64,000 bases of DNA. Source: Merluccius polli. Taxonomy: Eukaryota > Chordata > Actinopteri > Gadiformes > Merlucciidae. Where the stretch lies: contig JAOPHQ010004275.1 of assembly GCA_030340625.1 (NCBI GenBank), forward strand, positions 40,001-104,000, in the 5' to 3' direction. Each line of letters opens with the position of its first letter. Position 1 is the first letter of the stretch. The notes below the pieces were generated by a model that worked only from the letters and a program-made list of their open reading frames with translations, had not been told where the DNA came from and made no database searches. This document shows, in pieces, positions 63,401-64,000 of this stretch. The position numbers and the translations under genes are program-made.

Positions 63401-64000
63401 GACAAACCTAATCCTATCTTATTTCCCCCATCCCAAGGACTGTCTGTGGTAAATTGTGTTGACTGCCCCTGTCGAGTATTTCATAGCCCAAGGCCAAGAT
63501 ACAATCTTTTTTTCCTCCATCCTTTTTTGGGCGGTAGGTCAGAGTAGAATACTCTCATACTCCAGCATTGCCATTTACACAGCACGACAGCCATTGCTGT
63601 CGAGCCTCATTCATAACGCAACGCAACTTAACTTTTATAACACCAAGGCTTTTTTTGTAAAAAATCTTCAAAAAGGTGCTAGACAACCTTTAACACGTAA
63701 CATCTGCTCCTTGGCAGAACCCCTTGCAAGACTTATAGTTAATTTAGTTTGTGTTAACTGGCGAGTGTTGAAACCCGAGGCTAAATGTTAAATGTGCTCG
63801 GCGACCTCGGGGAGAATGTCTAATTTCCCACCAAGTATGCAACATATATATATAGAGAGATTTTTTTTTATATATACATAGCACATCTGCCCCCTGGCTC
63901 CATCCAGATGGCAGGGGAATGTATGTAAATGAGTTCATTAACCTTACAGAGCAGTAATCACTGGGCCATGTGAGCGCTTCCTTCCACTCTGACTTTGTTG
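60416..64000. other. Intergenic, no gene seen, possible conserved non-coding blocks
   Basis: A retroposon-like tail lies at about 61121-61167 (GGACAATAAAGTTTTCTAATC). The rest is mainly unique DNA with short CA tracts (62958-62998) and C-runs (62923-62938). Blocks 62440-62690, 63050-63130 and 63890-63990 are non-repetitive, free of good open frames and could be regulatory. No exon identified. Confidence 0.4.

Overview
The window is vertebrate nuclear DNA, and its character points to a ray-finned (teleost) fish. Genes are split into many short exons with GT-AG introns. Microsatellites (CA, GA, AT, TCC) are very dense, miniature inverted-repeat transposons are abundant, and retroposon tails of fish type are present. 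The species cannot be named from the sequence.

Three protein-coding genes, all on the + strand, lie in the first 34 kb. Two are tandem intestinal-type alkaline phosphatase genes: copy A at 2755-13619 (11 exons, 538 aa) and copy B at 17157-23226 (11 exons, 525 aa). Both keep the catalytic serine, the metal ligands, a signal peptide and a GPI-anchor tail, so both should make active membrane-anchored ectoenzymes. The third is ankle1 at 25729-33595 (9 exons, 1219 aa): ankyrin repeats, a very long serine-rich linker carried on one 2.58-kb exon, a LEM domain and a GIY-YIG nuclease domain.

The most unusual observation is intron 8 of both phosphatase genes. The only splices that keep the metal-binding spacing E-G-G-R-I-D-H-G-H-H use an AT donor (ATGAGT) instead of GT. 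The acceptor is AC in copy A and apparently AA in copy B. The exon on each side has the same length in the two copies (135 and 192 nt). This suggests a U2-type AT-AC intron that existed before the tandem duplication.

Between copy B and ankle1 lie a compound GA/CA microsatellite, an inverted-repeat transposon with an 8-bp target duplication, a CpG-rich promoter-like stretch, and a roughly 36-copy 20-bp minisatellite that ends about 50 bp before the ankle1 start codon. The first splice donor of ankle1 sits inside a 30-bp tandem triplication.

From 33.6 kb to 64 kb I find no convincing exon. This stretch holds dispersed non-autonomous hAT-like elements (several with 8-bp target duplications), very long CA and poly-G tracts, and non-repetitive blocks that may be conserved regulatory DNA or part of a large intron. 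One miRNA-like hairpin at 53725-53787 deserves a check.
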